A stretch of 64,000 nucleotides of DNA from Ignelater luminosus (GCA_011009095.1 VTPC01090683.1:257140-321139); one strand, 5' to 3'. Positions 9,279-21,690 are shown, counted from the stretch's first letter. The notes: generated by a model from the sequence alone, not told the origin. Made by a program: numbers and translations.

Positions 9279-11358
9279 TTAGATTTCATCTTTCGAGTCC
9301 GAAGAAGCTTCACTACTGCCAGGACTGCCTGATTCTTGCTGTGCAGGTAACAGCATAGCTAAAACTTCCTTCGGAAAATGTTTTGGTTTTCTTTTGGGAA
9401 CTGGCCTATAATCGGGTCAGATGAAATAAGAAGACGATAAAAAATATCTTCATTTGTCTTGACCCGATCACACTTTCTTGAAAAGTCTTCTCTAAATCTT
9501 TTCAAGTCCTTGTTACGAGCCTCTTGGGCTTCCTCCGATAACTGACCAATTGGTAACAAAGATGTCTCGACAACTTTTGGTCCATGAATAAGAAGCTTGT
9601 GTACTGTAGGCGGCATGCAGTACCGGGAGTATTTTTTGACGTATAATTTGGTAGTATCTATGCAGTGTTTCAAATTTTACCAGATCAATACGAAATCCGC
9701 TTGAAAGGGTAATCAATATAATATGAAATTTTTATATTAAATCACGATCTATTCCTGTTATAGACGCCGATATATCACAGTTTTCAAAAAATCTTCTTGC
9801 GGTGTTTCCGTCGTTACTGCTTCCAAAGCCTGGTTTGGGCATGTCTACTAATAAACCCATTTTGTCGCGAAACTCTTTCTGAATTCTGCTTTTGTTTTTA
9901 GAAACTATTGTCTTTGCTTCTTCACCGCGTGCCTGCCATGACTTAATTGGAAGTTTATAGGATATATGCAAAAGGCACTCAAAGGACCTAATGCAACCAT
10001 GAAGTATTGACAGGCCAAATTGCAAATAGGAAGACTGAATTTGTAGTTTTAACACTGTATCTATTTCATTAAACTGTTTTGAAGTTGCGCCACACAAATA
10101 ACATTTTTGTGTGGCTTTTGCGTCTGTTAACGCGTTACAAATCTTTGCGTTAATCATTGAAAAAATTAATCAGTGACTTAGAATAACAATAACGTCTCCT
10201 AAATTAACCACAGTAGATGGTAATAAGTTGATCTGATTGTCAATATATGATTGTTCAGTGATTTCTCTTTCAACTTGCATCCTAATCGGTCGGCAGTATC
10301 TTGTCGCGGATGGGCGAGGATTTTGCCAAAAAATGGTTTCACTGCCCTTCAGGTTCTTTTTTATTAATTGCAGTGGAACGAGAAAAGATAAAAAAATCGA
10401 GGAGTCAGTAGCTTCACTTTTGCTGTGCTTTTGCTTCTAAGGATTCAAGCCAGGACTCCCATCGAATTCCTACTTATAGACCAATTCCAATTCTAAATTA
10501 TTTCAAGAAGTTATCTGAGCGATTATTACTTCATTAAGATATTTTACCAAACGACTCACTGTATGGTCCAGAAGTGCCTGTAATTTTACTTTAATGCAAT
10601 TTTCACTTAAAGTGATATATTCTGGTTCTGGATAACACAATGTTTTGGCTTTTTGCACAATTTTATAAGAAGGAAATCTCTTTTTATCTTTAGATCTAAT
10701 AATTTCCTATTGGTTTCGGTACAGTTTTGCCTCTATTATCATTGAAAGAGCTTCTTCTCCTGTCATTATAATAGTCTTCTGGTTTTTCATATCTGAAAAA
10801 CCTTTCCTGTGCGGTTCTGCTCTTTTAGGACTTGTTGTAGTGATCTCTTTAACTAACTTTGAAGCCTCAACACGACCATCTGATCGTAAGCTCATTTGCG
10901 CAGCGTAGGAAAGCTCATCAGCCAAATAGTTTTGTTGTAGTTGTAGAGTTCTCATACGTTTGCTACAATCAGAAGCTTCATCAAATAATAATCTTTTACG
11001 ACCTCTTTTCTTTTCCAAGAGTTCATTGTATAATAGGAACTTGATTGTTGCGTTAAGCCAGCTTTCATTACTATTAACAAATTTCTGGTATGCTCTGTTT
11101 GATTCGTTCCATTTTTGTTTGAATTGAAATGTAAAATTGCAAATAATTTGATTAACGATTCTTTTTTCAGTTTCAGGACATTTGAAGGTGTTCCTTAAGA
11201 AAACTCAACTGTTTTTCAATATTCTTTAGACCTGTTTGCCTCATCAGCTTAACTAAGTCATTTCTAGATAGATACAAACTATTTTTTCCAGTATCTAAGG
11301 TATTTTCTGAAACTACAAAAAAAACTAAAATTGTTTCATTTAGGCCCGGTCTTTTCAA
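9279..11358 (-). pseudogene. RAG1/Transib-like transposase, nearly full-length relic, copy B
   Basis: A roughly 690-residue protein can be followed on the minus strand through several frames. N terminus (11358-11173): LYLSRNDLVKLMRQTGLKNI. Then ADELSYAAQMSLRSDGR and KLVKEITTTSPKR (about 10930-10800), then SYKIVQKAKTLCYPEP (about 10660-10610). Next comes EFDGSPG, whose Asp at 10461-10463 sits where RAG1 has its first catalytic Asp (IIDGLSG in RAG1). Then IFWQNPRPSATRYCRPIR, KCYLCGA (CxxC), LLVDMPKPGFG, NDGNTARRFF, HKLLIHGPKVVE (zinc-ligand-like His pair), SEEAQEARNKDLKRFRE (third acidic block) and an acidic C-terminal tail ending at a TAA (9279-9281). Block order and spacing match the RAG1 core and Transib. 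I cannot see an obvious second catalytic Asp. Stops and frameshifts make it non-functional. Confidence 0.7.
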
Positions 11359-13232
11359 TTTTCAATAAATTTATTTGTTGAATAAATACCATAGTAATCA
11401 TTGTTAATACAATTGTGTTCATAGCTACTATGTTCCAGATAAAGTTATTAGGAGGTGAAACGTCTTAATCCAAAGCTTATAACTTCAAGGGTGGCAAACG
11501 GTGGCAGAAGTGAAGATGTTTTCTAATAATGGACACACTAAATAATACTTATTTAAAAAAGGGAGCGCTTCAGCTCGTTAATAAGTTAACTTCCTACATT
11601 CATTTATGTTTATATCGTGAAAACATAAAACAGCTAAATTATGTTTCTCGTCAAGCTAAATATAAACACTAAACAAAACAATCCAAGTAAAAATGCATAC
11701 ACAAAGTTAAAATACCTACCCGTAGACATATCTCCCATATTCAGTTTATGTTGTTTCAAAACATAACAAAAAATATAAATGATTCCAACTGTTGTAATTT
11801 TCCAATAAAAATAAAACTCGAATGATAGGTAAATTAAGTGCTAACTTTAACACCGCCGTAGTAAGAAAACAAACACATTACAATCTGATTAGTGCGTGAT
11901 TATGTTAGCTTATCTCTTTAAGGTTATAAAAATATATAAATTGTCAGTTTTCGAATAATTTTGTTTTTTCAATTGTTATCATGTTTAGAGTGCTCTTGCC
12001 CCAGTCAGAATTTGTCCGATTTGAACTCAGTTGACTATTATGTTTAAATAAACATTGAAAATTGAAGTTTCTCAGTTACACAACACGGCTGCAGGGCCGT
12101 ACTTAGGGACAATATTTAATGAAAAAAGGTGATTTATTAAATTTTGTAAATTTCTAGTATTTTTACGTTAATATCGGTCTATTACAATACGAATAAGCAC
12201 CTGTTTAAATAAATATCCCAAGTTTGATAACACCCTGTATAGACAAAGTAGTTATGAATTGAAAAGAGAAATTTAAAGTTAAAATTCCAAGTTACAAACA
12301 CTCAATATGCTCGGGTGTTTCGCGGAAGATGAGATTACGAGGTTATGCAGTAAAATTCTGAAATCAGTGAGACTTGTTGGTTCCGTTTTTTCGTATCTCA
12401 GAAGGACAATTGCTACCTTCTTCACAGTCAATTATTCAATTACTCTTAACGTTTGTTTTATTATACAATGTCGTACAATTTATTCTACAAATTCTTGTTT
12501 TAAAAATTATGCTAGTAGACATGTAGTGACTGCAACTACTGCGAAGAATTATTTGAGTTAAGTTGGTTTATCTTTTTTTCATTGGGGTATTGCCTGGAGA
12601 CATCATCGAGCGTTTAAAAAAGATATTGTAACAAAAATAAAAAATGAAAGATAAAGTGAAGAATGTAAGTACGACACAAAGTAGGGTAAAATATTGAAAA
12701 TAATCTGATTTGACCTTAACCTTCATATGGCGATAGTTTATCGTTTTTGTTTGTGCAACTAAATAACACTAATAAATTTTATAAATTTTAAAAGTTTCTT
12801 CATGTTTTTTACACGTTCTGTTCTCCTAATACACAAACTGTTTAAATTCCACTCCAAAACATAATGTGACACTGTCTAATTGTAAGTCTGACACTGCAAA
12901 TAAAAACTATAAAAGATGTGATAAACCAACTCAATAAAAACTGAAATGTGTCAAGTGTAATAAAGTTTCTCACGACATTTAGCTGCATAAGCTTGAAATT
13001 TAAAAATCTATACCTTGAAAATGACGTAAGATACAAAATGAAGTTTTTTGATTATTTGTTAGTAGTTTTATGTTCTCTATTTCTATCGGGATCTGAGATT
13101 TGTGAATGTGCCATTTACACTTTTTCAAAAGAGATTATTTTGCCATGCTTCTAGAAAAAAACCAACTCGCGTTCACAGATTTACTGTATGCACTATACAC
13201 TTTCCTGTCACCCTCCAAGCTGTAGCTGTTAA
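11359..13232. other. AT-rich intergenic sequence, no gene seen
   Basis: Nothing coding is supported. The 5' end of the RAG1-like element should lie just above 11358, but I could not identify a Transib-type CACWATG terminus with a partner. An ACACCCTGTATAG word occurs near 12230. Confidence 0.4.
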
Positions 13233-13678
13233 CGCCCAGCTTTGACAAAGTTGTAACTTTGGATCATATATACTTCGTAGATAAGCCTTTTGCATTTAGC
13301 TAATGCATTTGGTTTGTGCCAACATTCAGTCACTGTAGCGCATGCGTAATAACTAAATCTCGTAACTTCAAATTGGCGTGCTTACGCAAATTTCCTACAG
13401 AGGCAACATAAATATGTCAAAAGGCAGCATTAATGTTATTTTTATTTATCCTTGTATCTATAAATTTAGAATACAAATAAAATAGTAAAAAAAACTGCAA
13501 ATCACAACACCGCGTATGCTTACGGACGACACTGCCTTCTGAACAACGCAAAATCGCGGAAAGCACACTGCGCATGTCTTATAATGACAAGCCGATGTGA
13601 ATCTTGGCACAAACTTGTGGCTGAAGGCTTTATCTACGGAGTATATATGATCTAAGGTTGTAACCAAAAGAATGGGCG
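13233..13678. mobile_element. MITE-like unit with imperfect long terminal inverted repeats
   Basis: The left end has CGCCCA, a short unmatched stretch, AAC.TT.GATCATATATACT and CGTAGATAA.GCCTT. The reverse complement of the right end repeats this order over roughly 55 bases with scattered mismatches. The inside is short, with no reading frame. A clear target duplication is not visible, so the exact ends are uncertain. It is probably a non-autonomous DNA transposon. Confidence 0.6.
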
Positions 13679-14828
13679 ATCATAGGGGCCTAGCAGGTAT
13701 TGAGAATGTAGTGACCACATGTTATACAGCTTCATTGTGTTTTGAATTAAAAAATAAAATAGTAGTAGAGTCTCAACATCAGCCTCTCTAGCATTCAAGT
13801 TTCCAGAATTTCTACTAGATAGATTGCTTTAAGCCTTTTTTAGGTGAATAATTGTATCATTTTTATTGTTTTCGCCAGTTTTATTAATAAAATCTGCAAT
13901 TTTTATGAAAAAATGTTTTGCCTTAAAATAAGAACAACCAAAACCTTTGGAAGCTATCTCATGTTTACTATGATGCATCATAAAATCTCTTTTCTGTAGA
14001 ACTACAATCAGTCTTATCATCACTAAATTGACCAAATGTATGTTTGTATGTTTACATTGTTTGTTGTATAGATAATTAATTTTATATTGCATGTTGTAAC
14101 GTGACCTTGCGTTACAATTGAAAAAATAAGAAAACTAGGATCTCGTGGTCCTAGGTAGCTAAACTCAGTTGGTTGCCTTAGGTGCAGATTCTTAGGTCGT
14201 ACATACAATAAAAGCACATCAAAACTATAAAAATATATTATGAGAATTTATAGGCATTTATATAACTGTGATCGTCTTTTGTTTTTTTTTTAGATGCATC
14301 GTTTGTATCTTCGGAACGGATGGTCCAATCGAGATGGGGCTTTTAGTTTCTTAACTAGTTTAACAGTACCGGTACCGGAACGGCCGTTCAATACTTCAGC
14401 GATAGTCTTTTGTTTTTTCATGCATCGTTTGTATATCAAGATGCGACTTCCAGTATGTTAACTAGTTGATCCTAGGCTATTACCATTCGATAACATTCAA
14501 TAAATTCTCATATGGAGGTTCTGAAAAGTATCAGAACTTCTATCTTTGAAATGTGGTACTTTGCATAGGTGTCCAGCAAACATTTTTCTAGGGTGGATAG
14601 TTCTAATTTAAAAATCATAACAATTTTCTACAACTTCAAAGAAAAGAATGTGAATACTTAGTTCCTTAATAATTTTAAAATTACCAACCTAACTAAGGCA
14701 GAACGAATTACATTTTCTTATATCTATCAGTTTAATTTCAGAATACCTACATAAAAGTCTTTTATCAATCCATAAAATGTAACAAATCAGATGCAATTTA
14801 AATCTTCAAAAAAACACGCCCGCTAATA
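13679..14828. other. Intergenic; contains a short direct duplication
   Basis: No gene is supported. A roughly 35-base block around GTCTTTTGTTTTTT.ATGCATCGTTTGTAT occurs at about 14273 and again at about 14405. ATGAGAATTTAT at about 14239 is matched by its inverse ATAAATTCTCAT at about 14501, so a small decayed inverted-repeat element is possible. Confidence 0.4.
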
Positions 14829-15631
14829 ATGATAGCAGCTCTTATCATCTACATGACATTACAACTACCTTTGTTTTCATCAGTCAATTTTAGTAAACCA
14901 CAAGATAAGTTTAGTATGTATCTTAAAAAAGAAAACCGAAGCTTATTTTGCAACACTACCTAGTAATATACGAGAAGATTCTGCGTTGTTAGTGGTAAGC
15001 TGCATATAAATAATTAGTTTTAATAAATACTTATTTAATCAAATATTTTTAAGCCTGATTTAATACGAGAATATGGTTATCCTCGTGAAAACTACACGGT
15101 AGTAACTCCAGATGCATATATTTTAGAGATGCATAGAATACTTTATGGTAAAAAAAAGTTTTCCAAACAAAAGATCAGTTATTTATTTACAACATGGTAT
15201 ACTTGCATCTTCTGCTGACTGGGTTTTACCTGGTCTACGGAAAGGTTTCGGTACGTTAACTATGAACCATAAACAATTGTTTTATAAAATTTATTTTTCG
15301 CAGCTTATATTCCAGCAGATTTTGGTCATGATGTTTTGATGTCAAACGTACGAGGCACTAGATATTTACGTAAACATACTTATCTAGACCCCGAAAGATA
15401 TTCTTTGCAATTTTGGGATTTTAGTTTTGTTTTTTTTCAATAAAATTTAATTTTAGGAAAATTTCAAAGATGGGATTACGGATGGGTCTCTAACTTAGAT
15501 TACTATGGCGACACATCTCTTCCTAATTATAACCTTAGAAATGTATACGCGCCAGTTTACTTATTTTACAGTAAAATGATTGGTTGGCGCATGAATCGTT
15601 GTACCAAAACGTTGTACAGAAATCTTGTTAG
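14829..15631 (+). pseudogene. Acid-lipase-like (lysosomal/gastric lipase family) gene fragment lacking its catalytic core
   Basis: Four exon-like blocks with GT-AG borders: 14829-14994 (hydrophobic signal-peptide-like start MIAALIIYMTLQLPLFSS, then ATLPSNIREDSALLV), 15054-15250 (PDLIREYGYPRENYTVVTPD ... VIYLQHGILASSADWVL), 15304 to about 15428 (DFGHDVLMSNVRGTRYLRKH ... LQFWDF) and 15457-15631 (KFQRWDYGWVSNLDYYGDTS ... NLRNVYAPVYLFYSK). These match the N-terminal abhydrolase-lipase region, the oxyanion LQHG motif, NVRG, and the C-terminal block of insect neutral/acid lipases. The whole middle, including the GxSxG nucleophile elbow, is absent between exon 3 and exon 4. One-base A-run frameshifts occur at 14925-14930, 15150-15157 and 15573-15576; correcting them leaves the exon phases consistent. 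Most likely a partly deleted family member; an assembly collapse is possible. Confidence 0.75.
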
Positions 15632-16627
15632 CATATTTTAATAGAGCACAAAAGTGGTAATGGAAAAGTGGTTTTAGTTTTTCAATATTTTTTCAAATAA
15701 ATGAAAGAAAAAATAAAAACAAAAATCTACTTTTTTTTTAAATATCTCAGAATCTATTTAAGATATCTAAGTTTTGCAAACGCCAACAAAAACGTTCTAT
15801 AAATAGCCAACTTTCATCCCATTTAACCGATCCTGTATTTCTTACCGTTTCCAAGATTCCCATACTGTGCATCTTTATCTTGGACACACTGTATATTCAG
15901 ACTATGTACACATCTACAATAATACGTTTAAAACGCCAAAAGGATTTTATATTTCTCAGCTAGATTTCAATTGAGCGACACGTTTTCTATCTTCACCTGT
16001 GAAGCATATTTATCATAAATTGCAATTAAAAAACAAATGCATCGCCTTTTTAGGAATTAAAACTCATACCGTTCTAATTTAATTAATGCAGGCGAGGTTA
16101 CAAGTGTTTGCGTTATAATCTCGACGGGAAGCGACCAATTTCCGATCGCTTAAAACGGACCATCTGAAACCCTTAGCCTATATCAATTACTACCTTGAGA
16201 AATCCCTTCTGGACCCAAGTTGGTGAACTTCGAAAGAAGCCCAGGAAATTAGTATGTAAGAAACTTATTATTTGCGGTTAGAATTCTATTGATGTTCAAC
16301 GATTAACTTACAAGTTTTGAAAGAATCTTCAAAATTTCAGTTGAAGAATGTAATAATTAGTTTATGTAAGACGAACGTTCGAAGGTAGAGTTCAGTTTTA
16401 ATTGTTTGCCTTTCTTTTATGTTAAACTAAAAGCAATTATCTAATTTGCGATTGTTTATGAAAAAAGAAAATCAGATTATAAACATCTACTGTGAAAATT
16501 TATAGTTTTGCAAAAAATTTGTTGACAAAGTTATAAATCCTAGTTTTCTTGTAACGTATTTTATTTGTTAGTTGAATAAATATTTAATCTTTTCAAATTT
16601 ACTTTGTTTTCTCTTCTTCTATATACC
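15632..16627. other. Intergenic, nothing recognised
   Basis: No coding or repeat feature I can support. A somewhat GC-richer stretch near 16090-16250 is unexplained. Confidence 0.4.
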
Positions 16628-17274
16628 TGTAAGGGCTTTTATTTGTGTATTTGTGTTGATTTTTCTAAACAGTGTACGCCATCCGTTGGATCCCTATTAG
16701 AAGGGCTAATATAAATAAATTACTGTCCTTGAGAGTAACAATCTTAGCTTAGAATATCCATACTTATAAGTGGCCAGCAGGTTCCAGATTGTTGTATATG
16801 CTTAATATTTGTTTGGTAAGTGAGAGTGTATCAAGTTGATTACCCCAGTAAAATTTTGTACAATAAGCATTTACGAAATCAGAACGTTAAACAGTATTTT
16901 TTGAGTATTTTAATAAAAGTGTCTACTGTGAACAATTCAGATGAGCCCATATACAAAGTACTAGTTTGTAAAAAGCTCATGTACAGGGTGATATTTTGTG
17001 AGGAGTCCATATACAGGGTGTTATTCTCTGAGGTGTTAGGCTACCAGAAGCTGCGTGGGTTGGCGTATGGTTTCGTTCTGACTTTCAGCTTCTGATGCCC
17101 TTAATTTTTACCATCTTTAAGACATAGAGTTTTTGTGAGTGTAAGCTTTTACCTTTTCGTTTGAGGTAAGTTTAATTTGAACCACGCTCATCTACGGCTT
17201 GGAGCTACGGGATTGAACATCTTTCGTCATCCGTAACGGGCATTAGGCCTCTTTTTCAGGTTTTTCCCGTTACA
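16628..17274 (+). repeat. Probable LTR or LTR 3' end related to the two solo LTRs at 36.5 and 38.4 kb
   Basis: The 3' part shares TACAGGGTG words, GAGCTACGGGATT.AACATCT and the CCCGTTACA terminus with the LTRs at 36539-37589 and 38367-40463. A TGTAAGGG start at 16628 gives the expected TG...CA ends, with near-matching flanks (ATACC before, ATACT after). The 5' boundary is inferred. It is a diverged or different subfamily, shorter than its relatives. Confidence 0.5.
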
Positions 17275-18034
17275 ATACTAGTATTCTATCAAATGCTGGA
17301 GCAAGTATGGAAGGTATAAAATGACATGATGGTTGGTGTTTTTTTAGTGTAGCACAGAACTACATAGCTAAATGAGTTGGAAAACACAGAAATCACTGTT
17401 GCAAATAAAATATTGATAAAAGAGTAAGATTGTTTGTTGGATAATAAATCTTGCATCTTAAACAAAATTAATTATCTAATTAACAATCATTTATTGAGCA
17501 ATGTTGATTATTCAATCAACAACTAAAACCTTGAATAATAATAAGCGGCAACGACAATTGTACAATTGAATAATTATTGTAGTGATAAATAACAATTTAT
17601 TGGTGTTGAAAATATCTTTGTTTTTGGAGGTTGTAGACATACAATATACCACAATCATCCAATTTTCTTTTATGTGTGTTTTTTTTAATTGCTATTCTTT
17701 CATTTTTTTGTTAAATAAGGAATGATAAAGTATAAGTTGTTTTATTGAATTGACAGTAGAGTTCAATTTACTTTATTTTTATGTACTAAGACAACAAAGT
17801 AAAGCTTTATAAACTAACTCAATATGGTGCAGTAGAACATAAAAAAATATATGCACGCCTATCGTCATTCGTCAACATTCGTCATTACTCGGTATTGTCG
17901 CCAACTTCACCTTGAAATAAAGGTTTGATAACGACTGTGGAAAACAATATTGTTTGGACAAGCATTAATGATCGCTCTGTACATTAGTACAAGAAATATT
18001 GAAAATTATAAGTTTTTTACAGTTACATGTATAA
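17275..18034. other. AT-rich spacer, no gene seen
   Basis: Contains many AATTATTGT-like words and short TCGTCATTCG repeats near 17860-17895. No coding frame. Confidence 0.4.
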
Positions 18035-18093
18035 CTATGTCCAGAAAGTAAGTTCATTTTCTAATTCCCGCCGTTGCAGCGATGCGATCACAG

Positions 18094-18111
18094 TTCCGCG
18101 CATGCGCGGAA
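18094..18111. repeat. Perfect 18-bp GC-rich palindrome in the mariner 5' leader
   Basis: TTCCGCGCATGCGCGGAA equals its own reverse complement. It lies between the left inverted repeat and the transposase start, in otherwise AT-rich surroundings. It could form a hairpin in the transcript or be a protein-binding site; its role is unknown. Confidence 0.85.
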
Positions 18112-18192
18112 ATGACCTTGTATCGTTACTAAACGATTGACGCCATTTTGAGTTAGTTATCTGCTGTTATCGTGTCACAGTGCTTGTTTATA

Positions 18193-19248
18193 ATGGCGAA
18201 GGTAATTGAAAATTCCACCGATTGCGAGATTAGATCAGTGATTCGGTTTCTCAATGCGAAAAATTTGAAACCAGTGGACATTCATCAACAGCTCTCTGAG
18301 GTGTATGGACAGAATGTAATGAGTTATTCTATGGTTGTGAGATGGGTAAAAGAATTCAACAATGGCCGTGTAAACGTGCACTATGAAGGAAGAAGTGGAC
18401 GTCCATCATTGGTTAATGATGAACTTGTTCATGCAGTGAATGACAAAATTAGAGGAAACCGCAAGTTTACGATTTCTCTTCTTTCTATGGAATTTCCCCT
18501 AATTTCACAATCCCTTCTTCATAAAATTGTTCATGACAAACTGGGATATCGAAAGCTTTGTGCACGCTTGGTACCGAAAGCTCTTACCGAGGATCACAAG
18601 AAAAAACGCCTAGGTGCTGCTCTTGAATTTTTGACTCGTTATCACAATGACGGGGACCATTTCCTTAACAGTATAGTGACTGGGGACTAGGCTTGGGTAG
18701 CCTATGAGACACATGAGACAAAACGGCAATCGATGGAATGGAGGCACACATCGTCACCAGCAAAGACAACATCGAAGCCGAATTTGACAACCCGGAAAGT
18801 GTTTTGGGACAGATGTGGTGTTCTTTTAGTGGACTTTCTACCACGGGGCGAAACAATTACCGCTATTGCTTACTGTGATACGCTAAGGAAACTGCGTCAT
18901 GCAATTCAGAATAAGAGCCGTGGAAAGCTCACTAGCGGCATTTTGTTGATTCATGACAATGCTCGCCCCCACACTGCAAACCTTACACAGCAACTTTTGA
19001 CTCAATTTGGATGGGAACAATTTGACCACCCACCGTATAGTCCGGACCTTGCTCCCAGTGACTTCTTCCTGTTTTTAAGCCTAAAATCAAACCTCGCTGG
19101 CAAGAAATTCAATGACGACGATGAGATTAAAGAACATGTTGCAACTTGGTTACAGTCACAGGCGTCAACGTTTTATGACGAGGGAATACAAAAATTAGTG
19201 CTACGCTACGATAAATGCTTACAAAATGGTGGTAGCTATGTTGACTAA
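18193..19248 (+). pseudogene. mariner transposase 2, intact except one in-frame TAG
   Basis: A single 352-codon frame runs from ATG 18193 to TAG at 19246-19248. It has an N-terminal paired helix-turn-helix domain (IRSVIRFLNAKNLKPVDIHQ; VRWVKEFNNGRVNVHYEGR; SGRPS linker) and a DD34D catalytic domain. The first Asp is in IVTGD, directly followed by the premature TAG (18688-18690). The second is in LIHDNARPH and the third in PDLAPSDFFLF, with exactly 34 residues between the last two. The stop sits where mariners normally have GDETW, so one or two substitutions explain it. A few residues before VFWDR may also be missing. Function is lost as written. Confidence 0.9.
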
Positions 19249-19345
19249 TAGTTTTAAGTCTACAGATTCTTTTGCAATAAATTATTTTTCCTAATATACA
19301 TTTGTTTTATTTTACCAGTAAAAATGAACTTACTTTCTGGACATA

Positions 19346-21690
19346 GTGATAGTTAGTCATTACAATTCGTATATTAACTCTTTTTAGGCCTGTGCAACAA
19401 TTGTATTCTAACGGGTCACAAAATTATTTAAAGTTTATTCGCGTTAAGTTAAAGATATAACTCATAATGGCGTGGTTACATAAATGAAATCGATGAATTC
19501 CTTATAATTTAATTAATTATCAAAGTGAGAAACTAGAATAAATGCTGAAACTAACAAAGTAGTGAAGCCATAAATTACTTACGCAATCTAAAATGCTCCC
19601 TGGCTGTATTTATTCCTTTCGACCGCCTATTTGACTTTCCTACACAATTCTGCTTTTACTTGCCGATTGAAAACGTTTTCAAACACCGGAATAAAGCGTA
19701 CAGTTTTCCCTCTGAATAAATTCAGTATTGAAATGAGTTATTTCACAAAACTGTTGAATACATTCAATTGCCTCTCAAATTCATAACTTTCAGAAACACA
19801 AATATCTCAAAACTCAAAGAAGAAAAAATTTCTTATATCGTTTGAAATATTATTTCACGGATCTCAGTTCAAACGAATTTTCTGAGTATGACAAGACTAG
19901 AGCATTTATATTAATGTTCTTACATTTGAAATATATTTTATGCTTTAGATTTGATATTCTTTTTGATGCCGACTTTAATAAATGGAAACTGGGAGAATGT
20001 GGTATTCATAGATACCACAACTAATACATATTATACGAAGCACTAAAGGCACTTGAGTCTTATGAATTAGAAAACATATTAATGTATTCATGGCACAGGT
20101 CCTGTTTCTGTACTGTTACTTTAACAGATTTTACGAAAAAATATCTTAATAACTACGCAACAGCAATTTATACCGAGCATTAAATTGAAGAGCAGCGTTT
20201 CCCTTTAAAATTTTAAAACGAGAGCGTTCCAAAATTGTCACCATTTCAAATCGATTTTTCATTTTGACAGAATACTGTTTTGTAATTAATTCTTCCATTA
20301 AGGACGATTAAAAGGCTTGACGTTGGATATACTATGGCGCAACATCCAGAAATTGAAACGTTACGGGCTTAATAACGATTCTTTTTCATTTAAAATGTAA
20401 ATATTTCTAGCTTGTTGAATTAGCTACTTGTACGCATAAAATTTATAGAAGAAAATCTAAAATAAGCAAAATTTATATTCTCAGATAATAATCAAATTTT
20501 AGTAATTCGAGAGAAATGTTAGTTTTCTAGTCATATCATACAATTGCCATTGAATAATATTCCTTTTATAGTTCCATGAACTTATTGTTCTTGTTCTTGA
20601 TTAAAACGAAATTGTAATGCGCGCTTGTCAGAAGAAATAATGAAACATATTGTGCTTGGCATGCTGTCATTCAAACAGCAGGTTTGCAGTCATTGTTAGA
20701 AAATATTTTAGCAGTAATTTTAGCTCTGCAATTTTGAGGAAACAGGTAACAGAAGATGTTTGGAAAGAAATATCATTTCTGTTAAATGAATAAAACCTTT
20801 GTAAAAATATGTTTTTCCCCTAAAATGAAAGATATAGGTACATATAATATCTACTGTGCTGTATCTTGTCGTATTCTTATGGTTTGTTTACCTCTTGTCA
20901 CTTCATTGTATTGTCTTATTGGATCGAATGGTTAATCACTAGCCAACATTCTCGTGTCCGAGCTTCCCAACACAATACAAATACCAACGACATGACATTG
21001 TAAGTATGTGGCTGCAATATTTCAAACAATCATATCCTTTCCTTTCACTTCACTTCTAAACGACTCGATTGAGTAAGCCTGCAGATTTCCTTTGTCTGGA
21101 ACAGTACTTAGTAAACAGAATGACATCAGATTCGCTTGATTAATTGAACATGTTTGTCGCCTATGACGAATCCAAACAATTGACGTCATTAAAACGTCAT
21201 TTTTATTCTGCATTGGCGATAAACAATTTAAATTGTTAGTATGACTTTAAAAACCGTCTACTTTGCTAATAAATGATGTCTTTTTTACATCCTGATGGGA
21301 TGATTTTGAGCTATAACATTTTGATGTCTTCTAAAACGTTAATGTCACGTAACTGATGACCAATAAATCACGTGAATTAGACGTTGCTTTGCTTGCCGAG
21401 TACTTTAAATATTTTTCAAGTTTTGAAGCAGAAAACAACGATTTGTCCTCGTACGAGTGAAATTCACATGTAATCTGCTTAAAATATTTTTAGATGACAT
21501 TCTTTGTTTGATCTCAATGAAATACACATAAATGAGATAATTAGATGCAAATGAAGGTTTGGTATAGAATTCAGACTAAGATTCTCATAGGACTAAAGCA
21601 TGATTTTTTTTTATTTAAACCAATTTTGTAATCGTTTGGTGGTTGTTGTGCCAAAGGTTGTACAAACAATATATGTATTTTTTCTCTATT
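19346..21690. other. AT-rich intergenic sequence, nothing recognised
   Basis: No supported gene, RNA or bounded repeat. An exon of a gene with long introns cannot be excluded. Confidence 0.4.

Larger units (their letters stand above)
18036..19345 (+). mobile_element. mariner element 2, nearly intact
   Basis: Inverted repeats TGTCCAGAAAGTAAGTTCAT (from 18038) and the reverse complement ending at 19343 are flanked by TA (18036-18037 and 19344-19345); AC/GT outside the TA extends the match. The element holds one transposase frame with a single stop. The clean ends suggest a fairly recent insertion. Confidence 0.92.
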
